Shown here piece after piece: positions 9,948 to 19,385 of a DNA stretch of 64,000 nucleotides. Source of the stretch: CAYQQQ01 sp964420125 (lineage in GTDB: Bacteria; Actinomycetota; Acidimicrobiia; Acidimicrobiales; Microtrichaceae); the NCBI GenBank assembly GCA_964420125.1, contig CAYQQQ010000009.1, forward strand, positions 1-64,000. The letters are read 5' to 3'. The stretch's first letter is position 1. Every line of letters starts with the position of its first letter. The notes under the pieces are model-generated. The model did not search any database and was not told the DNA's origin. It saw only the letters and a list, made by a program, of their open reading frames with translations. The position numbers and the translations under genes were made by a program.

Positions 9948-11660
9948 GTGCCGACATCGTCGGGCGTGTGGGATCCAGGGGCACCGGCGCAGCTGGCGCC
10001 GGGTGTGTGGTGGGTCGGCGCGGTGCTGGCCGGCGACCGCTTCCAGTGCCACTCCTACCTGATCGAGGCGGGCGACCAGTCCGTGCTGATCGACCCCGGC
10101 TCCCCGTTGACCATCGAGGAGACCCTCGACAAGGTGCGCCGGATCGTGCCCCTCGACTCGGTGCGATGGGTCGTCTGCCTCCACAGCGACCCCGACGTCG
10201 CGGGTTGCGTCGCCCGTCTCGGCGAGGTCCTGACCCATCCCGAGGCGCGGCTGGTCACCGAGTGGCGGTCGGCCACCATGGTCCGCCACTACGGCTCCTC
10301 CCTGCCGATCCAGACGATCGAGGAGCTCGGCTGGGTGCTGGAGCTGGGCGGGAGCCGGGCCTTGCGATTCCTGCTGACGCCCTACCTGCACCACCCCGGG
10401 GCCATGGTGGGCTACGACACCACCACCGGTGTGCTGTTCTCCTCGGACCTCTTCGGCGGGTTCAGCGACGGGACCGAGCTGATGGCCGTCGATGCCGCGG
10501 CCAGCGTCGAGGCCATGCGCCTCTTCCACGAGCACTACATGCCGAGCCGGGAGATCCTGGCCAACGGCCTGGCCCGCATCCGGCGCGCCTTCGATCCGAT
10601 CGAGCTCGTCGCCCCCCAGCACGGGGTGATGATCCCGGGCCCTCTCGTGGAGGAGGTGTTCGAGCTCCTCAGCCGGTTGGAGTGCGGGCTGTTCCTCATG
10701 GCCCACGACGACGAGGACGTGGCAGAGCTGCTGCGCTACGCGGTCACGCTGCGGCGGGTCCAGTCGCTCGTGTCGGAGGCGGCAGGTCTGCACGAGCTGA
10801 TGGACCACGTCGAACGGCTGCTGTCGGAGCTGATGGGGGTGAGGTCGGTCGTGTTGAGCTTCGAGCTGGAGGACGGTGCCGCGGTGCGCGTCGGTGGTGC
10901 CGTCGGTTCCGGTCCCGGGCGGCACTTCGCGCTGCCGGGCGGGAGCCCGCCCGCCGTCCTCGAGGTGGATCTGGCACCCGAGGCGGAGGACGAGCTCAAC
11001 GTCGAGCTGGAGTCGCTGCTGGAGCAGGTGGCGGTCGCGCTGCGGGGCGCGCTCGACCGGCACGTGGAGCTCCGTCGCCAGCAGCTCGAGCACGACCGGC
11101 TGCGGGCGCAGGCCGTGCTCGATCCGCTCACCTCCCTGCACAACCGCCATGCGCTCGACGCGGTGGATCTGGATGAGCCCCACGCCGTGCTGTTGGTCGA
11201 CGTCGACCACTTCAAGGTGGTCAACGACCTGTACGGCCACTCGGTGGGCGACGAGGTGCTGCGGCGCCTGGCCACGACGGTGGTAGGGGCCCTGCGGGAC
11301 GGCGATCTGGTGGTCCGCTACGGCGGCGATGAGCTGCTCGTCCTGCTGCCCACCGCCAGCAAGGCGCTGGCATCCGACGTCGCCCATCGCCTCCGGTCCA
11401 GCGTGGGAAGGCTCCACGTGGAGGATCTGGCTGTCGGTCTGACGGTGTCGGTCTCGGTGGGGGTGGCCATGCACCGGGGCGGTTCTTCGTTGGCGGAGCC
11501 GTTGCAGGATGCCGACGGGGCGCTCTACGCGGCCAAGCGCGCCGGCCGGGACAGGGTGCAGCTGCACTGGCTGCTGCGCGCCGATCCGCGGTCGCCGGGT
11601 CGACGCGCCGGCGCGCTGGCTGCCCCGGGTGCTTCCGGCGCGGAGGGAGGGCTCCGGTAG
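9948..11660 (+). CDS. Diguanylate cyclase with N-terminal metallo-beta-lactamase/ODP-like domain
   Basis: The 570-residue protein joins a metallo-beta-lactamase fold of the flavodiiron (ODP) type, residues about 15-240, to a linker and a C-terminal GGDEF domain (about 385-545). Candidate di-iron ligands are His79, Asp81 and Asp83 (HSDPDV), His148/149, Asp167 and His225, a spacing close to flavodiiron proteins, but the His after the second Asp is replaced by Val84. The active site is GGDEL (459-463), a variant that other active cyclases tolerate, and an RxxD inhibitory site (RDGD) precedes it by five residues. The likely role is c-di-GMP synthesis controlled by oxygen, NO or redox; the ligand is inferred. 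GTG start with AGGAGG upstream. Confidence 0.85.
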   Translation: MPTSSGVWDPGAPAQLAPGVWWVGAVLAGDRFQCHSYLIEAGDQSVLIDPGSPLTIEETLDKVRRIVPLDSVRWVVCLHSDPDVAGCVARLGEVLTHPEARLVTEWRSATMVRHYGSSLPIQTIEELGWVLELGGSRALRFLLTPYLHHPGAMVGYDTTTGVLFSSDLFGGFSDGTELMAVDAAASVEAMRLFHEHYMPSREILANGLARIRRAFDPIELVAPQHGVMIPGPLVEEVFELLSRLECGLFLMAHDDEDVAELLRYAVTLRRVQSLVSEAAGLHELMDHVERLLSELMGVRSVVLSFELEDGAAVRVGGAVGSGPGRHFALPGGSPPAVLEVDLAPEAEDELNVELESLLEQVAVALRGALDRHVELRRQQLEHDRLRAQAVLDPLTSLHNRHALDAVDLDEPHAVLLVDVDHFKVVNDLYGHSVGDEVLRRLATTVVGALRDGDLVVRYGGDELLVLLPTASKALASDVAHRLRSSVGRLHVEDLAVGLTVSVSVGVAMHRGGSSLAEPLQDADGALYAAKRAGRDRVQLHWLLRADPRSPGRRAGALAAPGASGAEGGLR

Positions 11661-11672
11661 ACTCGAACGATC

Positions 11673-13670
11673 ATGTCCTGCCCCTCCACGTTGTGGACCC
11701 GTCTCGAGCCGCTGCTGCCCCGGGTGCAGAAGCCGGCCCGCTACATCGGCTGCGAGCTCGGCTCCCAGGAGCCGGACTGGTCGAAGCACGGCGGCGACCC
11801 GGTGGGGTGGCTCCTGGCCTATCCGGACACCTACGAGATCGGCCAGCCGAACCAGGGTCTGCAGATCCTCTACGAGCTGCTCAACGAGCACCCGCGAGCC
11901 GTCGCCGAACGCACCTATGCGCCCTGGGTGGACCTGGAGGCCGAGTTGCGGGCGTCCGGCGTCCCGCTGTTCAGCGTCGACGGCCATCGGGAGGCCGGTG
12001 GCTTCGACCTGCTGGCGTTCAACCTCTCCGCCGAGCTGACCTACACCAACCTCCTCAACATGGTCGACCTGGCCGGGGTGCCGATCCGGTCCGACCGACG
12101 CGAACCGGCTCATCCGCTCGTGATCGCCGGCGGCCACTGCACCTACAACCCCGAGCCCCTCGCCGACTTCCTCGACGCAGTGGTGCTGGGCGACGGCGAG
12201 GAGGTCGTGGCCGAGATCACCGAGGTGGTGGCCGACTGGAAGGCTGCGGGGCGCACCGATCGGGACTCGGTGCTGCGCGCGCTGGCCGCCATCGAGGGCC
12301 TCTACGTGCCGGCGGCCTACACCCCGACCCATGTGGACGGGCGGCTGGCGGACCTGGAGCCGTCGTGGCCGGAGGCGCCCGAGCGGATCGCCAAGCGCAC
12401 GATCGCCGACCTGGGGGAGTGGCCCTATCCGAGACGGCCGATGGTGCCCCTCACGGAGGTGGTGCACGACCGGCTGAACGTGGAGGTGTTCCGTGGGTGC
12501 ACCCGCGGGTGCCGGTTCTGCCAGGCCGGGATGGTCACCCGCCCGGTGCGGGAGCGACCCGCCGACCAGGTGGTGGAGATGGTCCGAGACGGACTGGATC
12601 GCACGGGCCACGACGAGGTGGCGCTCACCTCGCTGTCCACGGCCGACTTCTCCGGCGTGGCCGAGGTGGTGCAGCAGGTCGTCGCCGCCGACACCGAGGG
12701 ACGTGTGTCGGTCAGCCTGCCGTCGCTGCGGGTGGACGCCTTCGGCGTGGACATCGCCGCATCCATCCAGAAGGGCCGCCGCACGGGCTTGACCTTCGCT
12801 CCGGAGGCAGGGACCTGGCGGATGCGCCAGGTCATCAACAAGCTGGTGCGAGAAGAGGACCTCTACGCCGCGGTGGATGCCGCCTACTCCCAGGGCTGGC
12901 GCCGGATGAAGCTGTACTTCCTCACCGGACTGCCCTCGGAGACCGACGAGGACACCCTCGGCATCGCCAGGCTGGCGGAGAACTGCGTCGAGGTCGGCCG
13001 GCGCCACCTTCGCCATCCCTCGGTCACCATCTCGGTGGGGGGGTTCGTCCCCAAGCCCTTCACCCCGTTCCAGTGGTTCGGCCAGAACACGGTCGCCGAG
13101 CTGCAGCGCAAGGTGAACCTCCTGCGTGACGCCCTCCGCCACAACCGCAACGTGCAGCTCAAGTGGCACGATCCTCGTGCCAGCGTGGTCGAGGGGGTGC
13201 TGAGCCGCGGCGATCGCCGCCTCGGCCCGGTGATCGAGCAGGTGTGGAGGGCCGGTGGCACGTTCCAGGAGTGGTCGGAGCGGTTCTCCCTCGAGCTGTG
13301 GCAGACGGCCCTCGAGGACTGCGGGCTGAGCGTGGAGGAGTACGCCAACCGCCATCGCCACGAGGACGAGCTGCTCCCCTGGGACCACCTCGACGCCGGG
13401 CTGCACAAGGACTTCCTCTGGCAGGAGTGGCAGGACGCCCTCGCAGAGGTCGGACTGCCGGACTGCCGTTGGACCGCCTGCTACGACTGCGGGGCGTGCA
13501 CCGGCTTCGGCGTGGAGCACGTCGTCGCCTCCACCGTGCCTCCGGGAGGCGGCAGCCAGGGAACGGGCCAGGACCTGGCCGTCGGGGATCGGCTTCCGGA
13601 GTTCGTGGCGGTGTCCGTCCGGTCGAGCGATCCGTCGGGCGCCGTCGCGCCGGTGGGGAGCGGGTCGTGA
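11673..13670 (+). CDS. TIGR03960-type B12-binding radical SAM protein
   Basis: This 665-residue protein has an N-terminal cobalamin-binding-like region and a radical SAM core with the iron-sulfur cysteines Cys276, Cys280 and Cys283 (GCTRGCRFC). It matches the family usually found beside a DUF2344 protein and RNase E/G, and both follow here. The substrate is not known with certainty; the context suggests RNA or ribosome-linked modification. A TAGACT box lies 9 nt before the ATG, suggesting a very short leader. The stop overlaps the next gene as GTGA. Confidence 0.88.
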   Translation: MSCPSTLWTRLEPLLPRVQKPARYIGCELGSQEPDWSKHGGDPVGWLLAYPDTYEIGQPNQGLQILYELLNEHPRAVAERTYAPWVDLEAELRASGVPLFSVDGHREAGGFDLLAFNLSAELTYTNLLNMVDLAGVPIRSDRREPAHPLVIAGGHCTYNPEPLADFLDAVVLGDGEEVVAEITEVVADWKAAGRTDRDSVLRALAAIEGLYVPAAYTPTHVDGRLADLEPSWPEAPERIAKRTIADLGEWPYPRRPMVPLTEVVHDRLNVEVFRGCTRGCRFCQAGMVTRPVRERPADQVVEMVRDGLDRTGHDEVALTSLSTADFSGVAEVVQQVVAADTEGRVSVSLPSLRVDAFGVDIAASIQKGRRTGLTFAPEAGTWRMRQVINKLVREEDLYAAVDAAYSQGWRRMKLYFLTGLPSETDEDTLGIARLAENCVEVGRRHLRHPSVTISVGGFVPKPFTPFQWFGQNTVAELQRKVNLLRDALRHNRNVQLKWHDPRASVVEGVLSRGDRRLGPVIEQVWRAGGTFQEWSERFSLELWQTALEDCGLSVEEYANRHRHEDELLPWDHLDAGLHKDFLWQEWQDALAEVGLPDCRWTACYDCGACTGFGVEHVVASTVPPGGGSQGTGQDLAVGDRLPEFVAVSVRSSDPSGAVAPVGSGS

Positions 13671-14410
13671 AGCGGGTGCGGGTGCGCTACTCCCAACACG
13701 GCAAGGTGCGCTTCCTCTCCAGCCGTGACGTGGCCCGCGTGGCCGAACGGGCGGTGCGGAGGGCCGGTCTGCCGGTGGCCTACAGCCAGGGCTTCTCCCC
13801 GAGGCCACGGCTGCACTTCGGCCTGGCGCTGTCCACCGGGTACGAGTCCGACGCCGAGTACCTCGACCTGGACCTCGATCCAGGAAGAGACGGACCCTGC
13901 AGCCCCGAAGCCGTCGCGGATGCCCTCGGAGCGTGCCTTCCCCGGGGCATGCAGATCACCGCGATTGGCGACGTCGACCCCGGTGAGCCATCGTTGCAGG
14001 ACGCGGTGACCTCCACCGCATGGTGGGCGGAGGTGAGCGAGGACCCCGAGGTGCTGGCCACCCGGGCCGACGAGCTCCTCCGCTCCGAACAGCACGAGAT
14101 CGAGATCGTTCGCAAGGGAAAGCAGCTGTGCGAGGACCTGCGCCCCCTGCTCTTGGACCTGGCGGTTCGACCCGCCGAGGTGCGGCTCCCCAGGGAGCTG
14201 CAGGAGCCGATCGCCCCCCGTGCCGAGCTCCGATTCGAGCTGGGCACGAAACCTCGCAGCATACGGCCCTCCGAGCTCCTGGGGACCCTCGGGGTCGAGG
14301 AGCCGCTTCGGGTGGGCCGAACACATCAATGGATCCAACGCGGCACCCGGCGCTTCGAGCCGTTGGGGCTCCCCGAGGTGCCGCCGTACGCGCAGGCGCG
14401 TGCGTCATGA
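13667..14410 (+). CDS. TIGR03936 family DUF2344 protein
   Basis: The 247-residue protein starts with the family-typical RVRYSQHGKVRFLSSRD and contains a GFSPRPRLHFG segment. In many bacteria this domain is fused to or encoded next to the TIGR03960 radical SAM protein; here they are separate with a 4-bp GTGA overlap, implying coupled translation. The function is uncharacterised. The start is GTG at 13667, chosen for the overlap and the family N-terminus. rne/rng follows 12 bp later. Confidence 0.87.
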   Translation: MKRVRVRYSQHGKVRFLSSRDVARVAERAVRRAGLPVAYSQGFSPRPRLHFGLALSTGYESDAEYLDLDLDPGRDGPCSPEAVADALGACLPRGMQITAIGDVDPGEPSLQDAVTSTAWWAEVSEDPEVLATRADELLRSEQHEIEIVRKGKQLCEDLRPLLLDLAVRPAEVRLPRELQEPIAPRAELRFELGTKPRSIRPSELLGTLGVEEPLRVGRTHQWIQRGTRRFEPLGLPEVPPYAQARAS

Positions 14411-14422
14411 GAGAAGGCCGAC

Positions 14423-16189
14423 ATGGACGAAGAACGACCTGGGGAGGGCCGCCGGGCCGCTCCACCCGACGAGCGAGCAGGAGCATCCTCCCCGCCACGC
14501 AACACCCCGCCGGGGGCACCACCGAAGCCGAAGATCGGTGACACGATGCCGGCGCCGACCCGTCCCGGGTCGGCCCGGCCCACCGACGCGCCCGGTCCGC
14601 AGGGCGATGGCGGCGGGGGATCCCGGAACCGTCGTCGCCGGCGGCGTCGGGGCGGCGGCTCCGGCGGCCAGGGCGCTGGCGGCGCGGGCGATGCCGCCGA
14701 ACGCCGCAACGGCGCTGACGAGCGAGGTGAGTCCAAGGGGACGCCATCCGAGGGCGCAGGAAGCGGATCGGGCGCGGGATCCGGTGGGCGCAACCGGAAC
14801 CGCAATCGACGTCGGCGCCCCTCACCCGTGCAGACCAGCGCGGGAGACCTCGAAGCGATCGAGCTGGACGAGGACGTCCTCGAGCAGCGCCGGGGCCAGT
14901 ACAAGGACGGCAAGGCGCTCGGTCGGTACCAGATGCTGGTGCACGTCACCCCCGAGGCCACCCACCTCGCGGTGCTGGAAGGTCGTTCGCTGGTCGAGCA
15001 CTACGTCGCGCGACCGAGCGACGACGTCTTCCAGATCCACGGCAACATCTACGTGGGTCGGGTGGAGAACGTGCTGCCGGGGATGGAGGCCGCCTTCGTC
15101 GACATCGCCACCCCGAAGAACGCCGTGCTGTACCGCTCGGACGTCACCTGGGACCCCGACGACGTGGAGGGCGTCCAGCCCGGTGAGCAGCCCCGCATCG
15201 AGCAGGTGCTCAAGGAACGCCAGCTGCTGCTGTGCCAGGTCACCAAGAACCCGATCGCCCACAAGGGAGCCCGACTCACCCAGGAGGTGTCGATTCCGGG
15301 CCGCTTCGTGGTGTTCGTGCCCAACTCCGACACGGTCGGGATCTCGAAGCGCTTGCCCGACGACGAGCGCAAGCGCTTGCGACGGATCCTCGAGCGGGCC
15401 CGTCCCGAGGGGCACGGCCTCATCGTGCGCACCGCAGCCGAGGGCGTGACCGCCGAGGAGATCGAGCGGGACGTCCGCCACCTGAGCGCCCAGTGGGCGG
15501 AGATCGCCAAGATGGCGGAGGCCCAGCGCTCGCCCCGCCTGCTCTACCGTGAGCCGCCGATGGCGGTGCGGATGATCCGCGAGGAGTTCAACGCGGACTT
15601 CCGGGCGGTCATGATCGACGACCGCGAACTTCACCAGGAGATCCACGCGTACGCGGAGGCGGTGGCTCCCGCACTGGCCGACCGCGTCACCTTCTACGAC
15701 GCTGCAGGCCAGCTCCCGCTCTTCGAGCGCTTCCACGTGAGCGAGCAGCTGGCGAAGGTCCTGGATCGGAAGGTGTGGCTGCCCTCGGGTGGGTCGCTGA
15801 TCGTGGAGCACACCGAAGCCCTCACCGTCATCGACGTCAACACGGGCAAGAACGTCGGCTCCTCCAGCCTGGAGGAGACGGTGTTCACCAACAACATGGA
15901 GGCCGCGACCGAGATCGCCCGCCAGCTGCGCCTGCGCGACATCGGCGGCATCATCGTGATCGACTTCGTCGACATGGAGGTCAAGGAGAACCGTGAGAAG
16001 GTCGTTCGCCAGCTGAAGGACGCGCTGCGGCGGGACAAGACCCGGACCCAGGTGTTCCCCATCTCGGAGCTCGGTCTGGTGGAGATGACCCGCAAGCGCA
16101 TCGGCGAGGGCCTCCTGGAGTCCGTGTCGCATCGCTGCGAGACCTGCGACGGCCGTGGTGTGATCGTTCCCGAGGACCTCCTCGGCTGA
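14423..16189 (+). CDS. rng: Ribonuclease E/G family endoribonuclease
   Basis: The 588-residue enzyme has about 135 residues of disordered, Arg/Gly/Pro-rich N-terminal tail, then an S1 domain and the RNase E/G catalytic core. Metal-binding aspartates are Asp471 (in VIDVNTGK) and Asp514 (in IVIDFVDM), spaced 43 apart exactly as Asp303 and Asp346 of E. coli RNase E. The zinc-link is Cys572-Glu-Thr-Cys575. The basic RRRRR-rich tail probably binds RNA. It lacks the long C-terminal degradosome scaffold, so it is closer to RNase G or the actinobacterial RNase E with its N-terminal extension; rne would be an equally valid name. Confidence 0.93.
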   Translation: MDEERPGEGRRAAPPDERAGASSPPRNTPPGAPPKPKIGDTMPAPTRPGSARPTDAPGPQGDGGGGSRNRRRRRRRGGGSGGQGAGGAGDAAERRNGADERGESKGTPSEGAGSGSGAGSGGRNRNRNRRRRPSPVQTSAGDLEAIELDEDVLEQRRGQYKDGKALGRYQMLVHVTPEATHLAVLEGRSLVEHYVARPSDDVFQIHGNIYVGRVENVLPGMEAAFVDIATPKNAVLYRSDVTWDPDDVEGVQPGEQPRIEQVLKERQLLLCQVTKNPIAHKGARLTQEVSIPGRFVVFVPNSDTVGISKRLPDDERKRLRRILERARPEGHGLIVRTAAEGVTAEEIERDVRHLSAQWAEIAKMAEAQRSPRLLYREPPMAVRMIREEFNADFRAVMIDDRELHQEIHAYAEAVAPALADRVTFYDAAGQLPLFERFHVSEQLAKVLDRKVWLPSGGSLIVEHTEALTVIDVNTGKNVGSSSLEETVFTNNMEAATEIARQLRLRDIGGIIVIDFVDMEVKENREKVVRQLKDALRRDKTRTQVFPISELGLVEMTRKRIGEGLLESVSHRCETCDGRGVIVPEDLLG

Positions 16190-16190
16190 T

Positions 16191-16205
16191 CCGGCGGTCT
16201 GCCGG
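16191..16205 (+). terminator. Weak hairpin after rne/rng
   Basis: CCGGC, a 5-nt loop (GGTCT) and GCCGG begin just after the rne/rng stop. There is no T tract and the stem is short, so function is uncertain. Confidence 0.25.
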
Positions 16206-16254
16206 CGCTTCGACGTGCGGTGGGGGTGGCCCGTTCGGTAGCATGGTCAGCTGT

Positions 16255-16560
16255 ATGTACGCAGTCGTGAAGTCCGGTGGCAAGCAGTATCGCGTGGAGC
16301 AGGGCCAGCGCCTGCAGGTCGAGCGCCTCGGCGCGCCAGATACCGACCTCGAGCTCACGCCCGTGCTGTTGGTGGACGGTGACACCGTGCTCGCCGGTGA
16401 CTCGCTGGTCGGCGCCACGGTGTCGGCTCGGGTGGTCGAAGAGGTCAAGGGCCCCAAGGTCCAAGGGTTCACCTACAAGCCCAAGTCGAACCAGCGACGT
16501 CGGTGGGGCCACCGCCAGACCTACGCAACGATCGAGATCACCGGGATCTCCAAGGGCTGA
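16255..16560 (+). CDS. rplU: 50S ribosomal protein L21
   Basis: L21 binds 23S rRNA in the large subunit. From the ATG at 16255 it starts MYAVVKSGGKQYRV, as in other L21 proteins, and has 101 residues. An ATG four codons upstream (16243) would add MVSC, which is atypical. A TAGCAT box at 16239-16244 overlaps that upstream ATG and would place transcription start only a few nucleotides before 16255, which also favours the shorter form. It pairs with rpmA 36 bp downstream. Confidence 0.97.
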   Translation: MYAVVKSGGKQYRVEQGQRLQVERLGAPDTDLELTPVLLVDGDTVLAGDSLVGATVSARVVEEVKGPKVQGFTYKPKSNQRRRWGHRQTYATIEITGISKG

Positions 16561-16596
16561 GCCCGGGATCACGCAGCAACAGGACGGTAGGTTCCC

Positions 16597-16854
16597 ATGT
16601 CGAAGACCAAGGGCGGCGGCTCCACTCGAAACGGACGGGATTCCCAGAGCAAGCGCCTCGGCGTGAAGGTGTTCGACGGCGGGGCCGTCACCGCTGGGTC
16701 GATCCTGGTGCGTCAACGGGGCACGAAGATCCACCCCGGGGAGAACGTGGCCCGCGGTGGCGACGACACGCTCTTCGCGTTGGCGGACGGCACCGTGAAG
16801 TTCGGCAGTCGCCGGAACCGCACGACGGTGAACGTCTTCCCCGTGGACGCCTGA
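16597..16854 (+). CDS. rpmA: 50S ribosomal protein L27
   Basis: The 85-residue L27 begins MSKTKGGGSTRNGRDS, the conserved N-terminal arm that reaches towards the peptidyl-transferase centre, followed by GVKVFDGGAVTAGSI and RQRGTKIHPG. No cleavable N-terminal extension of the Firmicutes type is present. It follows rplU in the usual rplU-rpmA-obgE order, but here a convergent dNTPase-like gene sits between rpmA and obgE. Confidence 0.97.
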   Translation: MSKTKGGGSTRNGRDSQSKRLGVKVFDGGAVTAGSILVRQRGTKIHPGENVARGGDDTLFALADGTVKFGSRRNRTTVNVFPVDA

Positions 16855-16860
16855 GACGCG

Positions 16861-18021
16861 TCACGCGATCCCCTTGGGGAGGTCCTCGGTTCGCCAGCCC
16901 AGCCGCAGCTGCGCCTGGTCGAAGGCGTAGCGATCGGTCATGCCGGCCACCCACGTGACTGCTGCCCTGAGGGCCTGCGGGCTCCCGGGGGCGGCCTGAC
17001 ATCCGTCACGGGCCCGCTCGGGGAGGAGGTGGGGCAGGACGGCGTAGTGCTCCACCAGTGCACGTAGCACGGTGACCACGGCGGTGTTCTGACGACGCGA
17101 GGCGGGCCTGGTGTAGATCCTTCGGTAGTTGAAGGACCGGAAGGCTGCCAGGGCCTCGGCGAACGGCTCCTCCAGGCCGACCTGGCAGTGGGAGCGCACG
17201 GTGCGGACCATGGCCGACACGAAGGCCGACAGCCAGCTCCGCCGGTCGTCGCCGCAGACCGCCCGAACCTCGGCCGGCAGCATGTCGAGCGACACGATCC
17301 CGGCCGCCAGCGCATCCTCCATGTCGTGGCACACGTAGGCGATCCGGTCGGCCCAGGAGACGATCTCCCCTTCGGGGGTGGAGGGCCTCGGCCTGCTCCA
17401 GGAGTGGTTGCGGACGCCGTCGAGCGTCTCGGTGCACAGGTTGAGCGGTGCCAACACCACGTCGGCTCCCCAGACCGCGTGGTCGAACCCCTCGGCGAGG
17501 TAGGGGGCGAACGCGTCCTCGGACGCGTGGCCGCCGGGGCCGTGGCCGCAGTCGTGGGCGAGGGCGATCGCCTCGGTCAGCGCCACGTTGGCTCCCACGG
17601 CGCGGGCCACGGAGGCGGCGACCTGGGCGACCTCGAGGGCATGGGTGAGGCGGGTGCGCTGGTGGTCGTCGGGGAACACGAACACCTGGGTCTTGCCCGC
17701 CAGACGGCGGAAGGCGGTGGCGTGCAGCACGCGATCGCGGTCGCGCTCGAAGCAGGTGCGCTCGGGATCCGGCTCCTCGGGGAGCGAGCGGTCGCCTGCC
17801 CCTCGGGAGCGCGTGGCCCCGGGCGCCAGCAGGAGGTGCTCCGCCTCCTCGCGGGCTTCGCGTCCGGTGGTGGCCGGCCCGAGGTGGTGAGGGCCGCCGT
17901 GGTGGGCGCAGCGCACCCCTTGCATGCCTCGATGACCACCCATGGTGGACGCCCACCGGCTGGCCCGCTCGGTGGGTGGCAGGAGCATGGTGCCTGCGGG
18001 TGCATCGTGGGACTCGACCAT
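16861..18021 (-). CDS. dGTPase-like HD-domain dNTP triphosphohydrolase
   Basis: The protein belongs to the Dgt-like HD phosphohydrolases that cleave dNTPs to nucleoside and triphosphate. Family hallmarks are visible: the early RRLAGKTQVF block, an RLTHALEVAQ helix providing a metal-binding His, the HD motif in ALAHDCGHGPGGHASE, and a later SWADRIAYVCHD motif. It is encoded opposite to its neighbours and its stop is 6 bp from rpmA. The start is uncertain: ATG at 18021 is used, while an ATG at 18051 would add ten residues. Family members starting near the ERDRDRVLHA region suggest the first ~75 residues are poorly conserved. Confidence 0.85.
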   Translation of the reverse strand: MVESHDAPAGTMLLPPTERASRWASTMGGHRGMQGVRCAHHGGPHHLGPATTGREAREEAEHLLLAPGATRSRGAGDRSLPEEPDPERTCFERDRDRVLHATAFRRLAGKTQVFVFPDDHQRTRLTHALEVAQVAASVARAVGANVALTEAIALAHDCGHGPGGHASEDAFAPYLAEGFDHAVWGADVVLAPLNLCTETLDGVRNHSWSRPRPSTPEGEIVSWADRIAYVCHDMEDALAAGIVSLDMLPAEVRAVCGDDRRSWLSAFVSAMVRTVRSHCQVGLEEPFAEALAAFRSFNYRRIYTRPASRRQNTAVVTVLRALVEHYAVLPHLLPERARDGCQAAPGSPQALRAAVTWVAGMTDRYAFDQAQLRLGWRTEDLPKGIA

Positions 18022-18074
18022 GCCGTCGAGCCTACGGAGGGGGTACGACAACCATCGTGGTGGTGGGGCGGTCC

Positions 18075-18080
18075 TATCCT
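18075..18080 (+). promoter_or_regulatory. Candidate -10 box for leaderless obgE mRNA
   Basis: TATCCT ends 6 nt before the GTG at 18087. With typical -10 spacing the transcript would begin at the start codon. No clear -35 box. Confidence 0.45.
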
Positions 18081-18086
18081 GTCCTG

Positions 18087-19385
18087 GTGTCGAACTTCGT
18101 CGACGAGTGCGGCCTCAACGTGAAGGCCGGTGACGGCGGTGCCGGGTGCGTCTCCTTCCGTCGCGAGGCCCACACCCCCATGGGCGGCCCCGACGGCGGC
18201 GATGGCGGCCGCGGCGGCGACGTGTGGCTCGTCGCCGACCGCAACACCGCCTCGTTGCTGGCCTTCCGGGATCATCCCCATCGGAAGGCCACCTCGGGCA
18301 CGCACGGCTCGGGCAAGCGGCGACACGGCCACCACGGCCAGGACCTCGAGGTGCTGGTGCCGATCGGCACCCAGGTGAAGGATCGTGACGGCACGGTCGT
18401 GGCCGATCTCGTCCGTGAAGGGGATCGCTGGCTGGCCGCCGAGGGCGGGAGGGGAGGGAGGGGCAACGCCCGCTTCCTGTCCAACCGTCGCCGGGCTCCC
18501 GCCTTCGCCGAGCAGGGTGAGGTGGGTCAGGAGCGATGGCTGCGACTCGAGCTCAAGCTGATGGCCGATGTGGCGCTGGTGGGGTTCCCCAACGTGGGCA
18601 AGTCCACCCTCATCAGCCGGATCTCCGCCGCCAAGCCGAAGATCGCCGACTACCCCTTCACGACCCTGGAGCCCAATCTGGGCGTGGTGCGCCTCGACGA
18701 CGGGGGAGCGGCGTTCGAGATGGTGGTGGCCGACGTGCCCGGTCTGATCGAGGGTGCGGCGGAGGGCCGCGGCCTCGGCCACCAGTTCCTGCGCCACATC
18801 GAGCGGGCCAGGGTGCTGCTCGTCATGGTCGACCTTTCACCGCTGGCCGACCGCGGTGCGGCCGATCAGCTCGCGGTGCTCCTCTCCGAGCTGGGCGAGT
18901 ACCGACCGGACCTCCTCGACCGGCCCATGGTGGTCGTGGGTTCGCGCGCCGACCTCGCGGCGGCCGACGCGCCCGCCGAGCCCGATCTGCTGCAGGTGTC
19001 CGCGGTCACCGGCGCGGGGATCCCCCAGCTGCTGGGGCTGCTGCGCGTCGAGGTGGAGCGATCGAGGGCCGAGGAGGCGCCGTCCGAAGGCTTCGTCACG
19101 CTGCGCCCTGCGGCCGAGGGGGTCCGTGTCGAGCGGAGAGACGACGGCAGCTTCGAGGTGCTGGGCAGGGAGGCGATGCGAGCGGTCGCCCTGTCCGACC
19201 TCACGGACGCGTCGGCGCTCGAGGTCGCCCACCAGCGGCTGGCCGCGCTCGGCGTCGACCGTGCACTCGCCCGTGCGGGTGCCGCCGACGGTGACCTCGT
19301 GGTGATCGGAGACCTGCGGTTCGCCTACGAGACCGATCCCACCGTGGAGCTCGACGGGGGTCGCCGGCGGGGAGGCCGCCGATGA
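18087..19385 (+). CDS. obgE: GTPase Obg
   Basis: Obg is a ribosome-associated essential GTPase. From the GTG at 18087 the protein has 432 residues and begins MSNFVDECGLNVKAGDGGAG, matching the glycine-rich Obg fold. The G1 motif GFPNVGKS is at residues 166-173, followed by the G domain (VADVPGLIEGA for G3) and a C-terminal OCT domain (about 330-420). An in-frame ATG 37 codons upstream would overlap the dGTPase-like gene and lacks homology. The 3' end overlaps proB by ATGA. Confidence 0.96.
   Translation: MSNFVDECGLNVKAGDGGAGCVSFRREAHTPMGGPDGGDGGRGGDVWLVADRNTASLLAFRDHPHRKATSGTHGSGKRRHGHHGQDLEVLVPIGTQVKDRDGTVVADLVREGDRWLAAEGGRGGRGNARFLSNRRRAPAFAEQGEVGQERWLRLELKLMADVALVGFPNVGKSTLISRISAAKPKIADYPFTTLEPNLGVVRLDDGGAAFEMVVADVPGLIEGAAEGRGLGHQFLRHIERARVLLVMVDLSPLADRGAADQLAVLLSELGEYRPDLLDRPMVVVGSRADLAAADAPAEPDLLQVSAVTGAGIPQLLGLLRVEVERSRAEEAPSEGFVTLRPAAEGVRVERRDDGSFEVLGREAMRAVALSDLTDASALEVAHQRLAALGVDRALARAGAADGDLVVIGDLRFAYETDPTVELDGGRRRGGRR

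Noticed and set aside
9852..13808. Very long minus-strand open frame (about 1,300 codons) opposite the cyclase and radical SAM genes
   Set aside because: High GC gives long antisense frames; its translation is low-complexity (His/Gly/Arg/Leu) with no domain, and the plus-strand genes are well supported.
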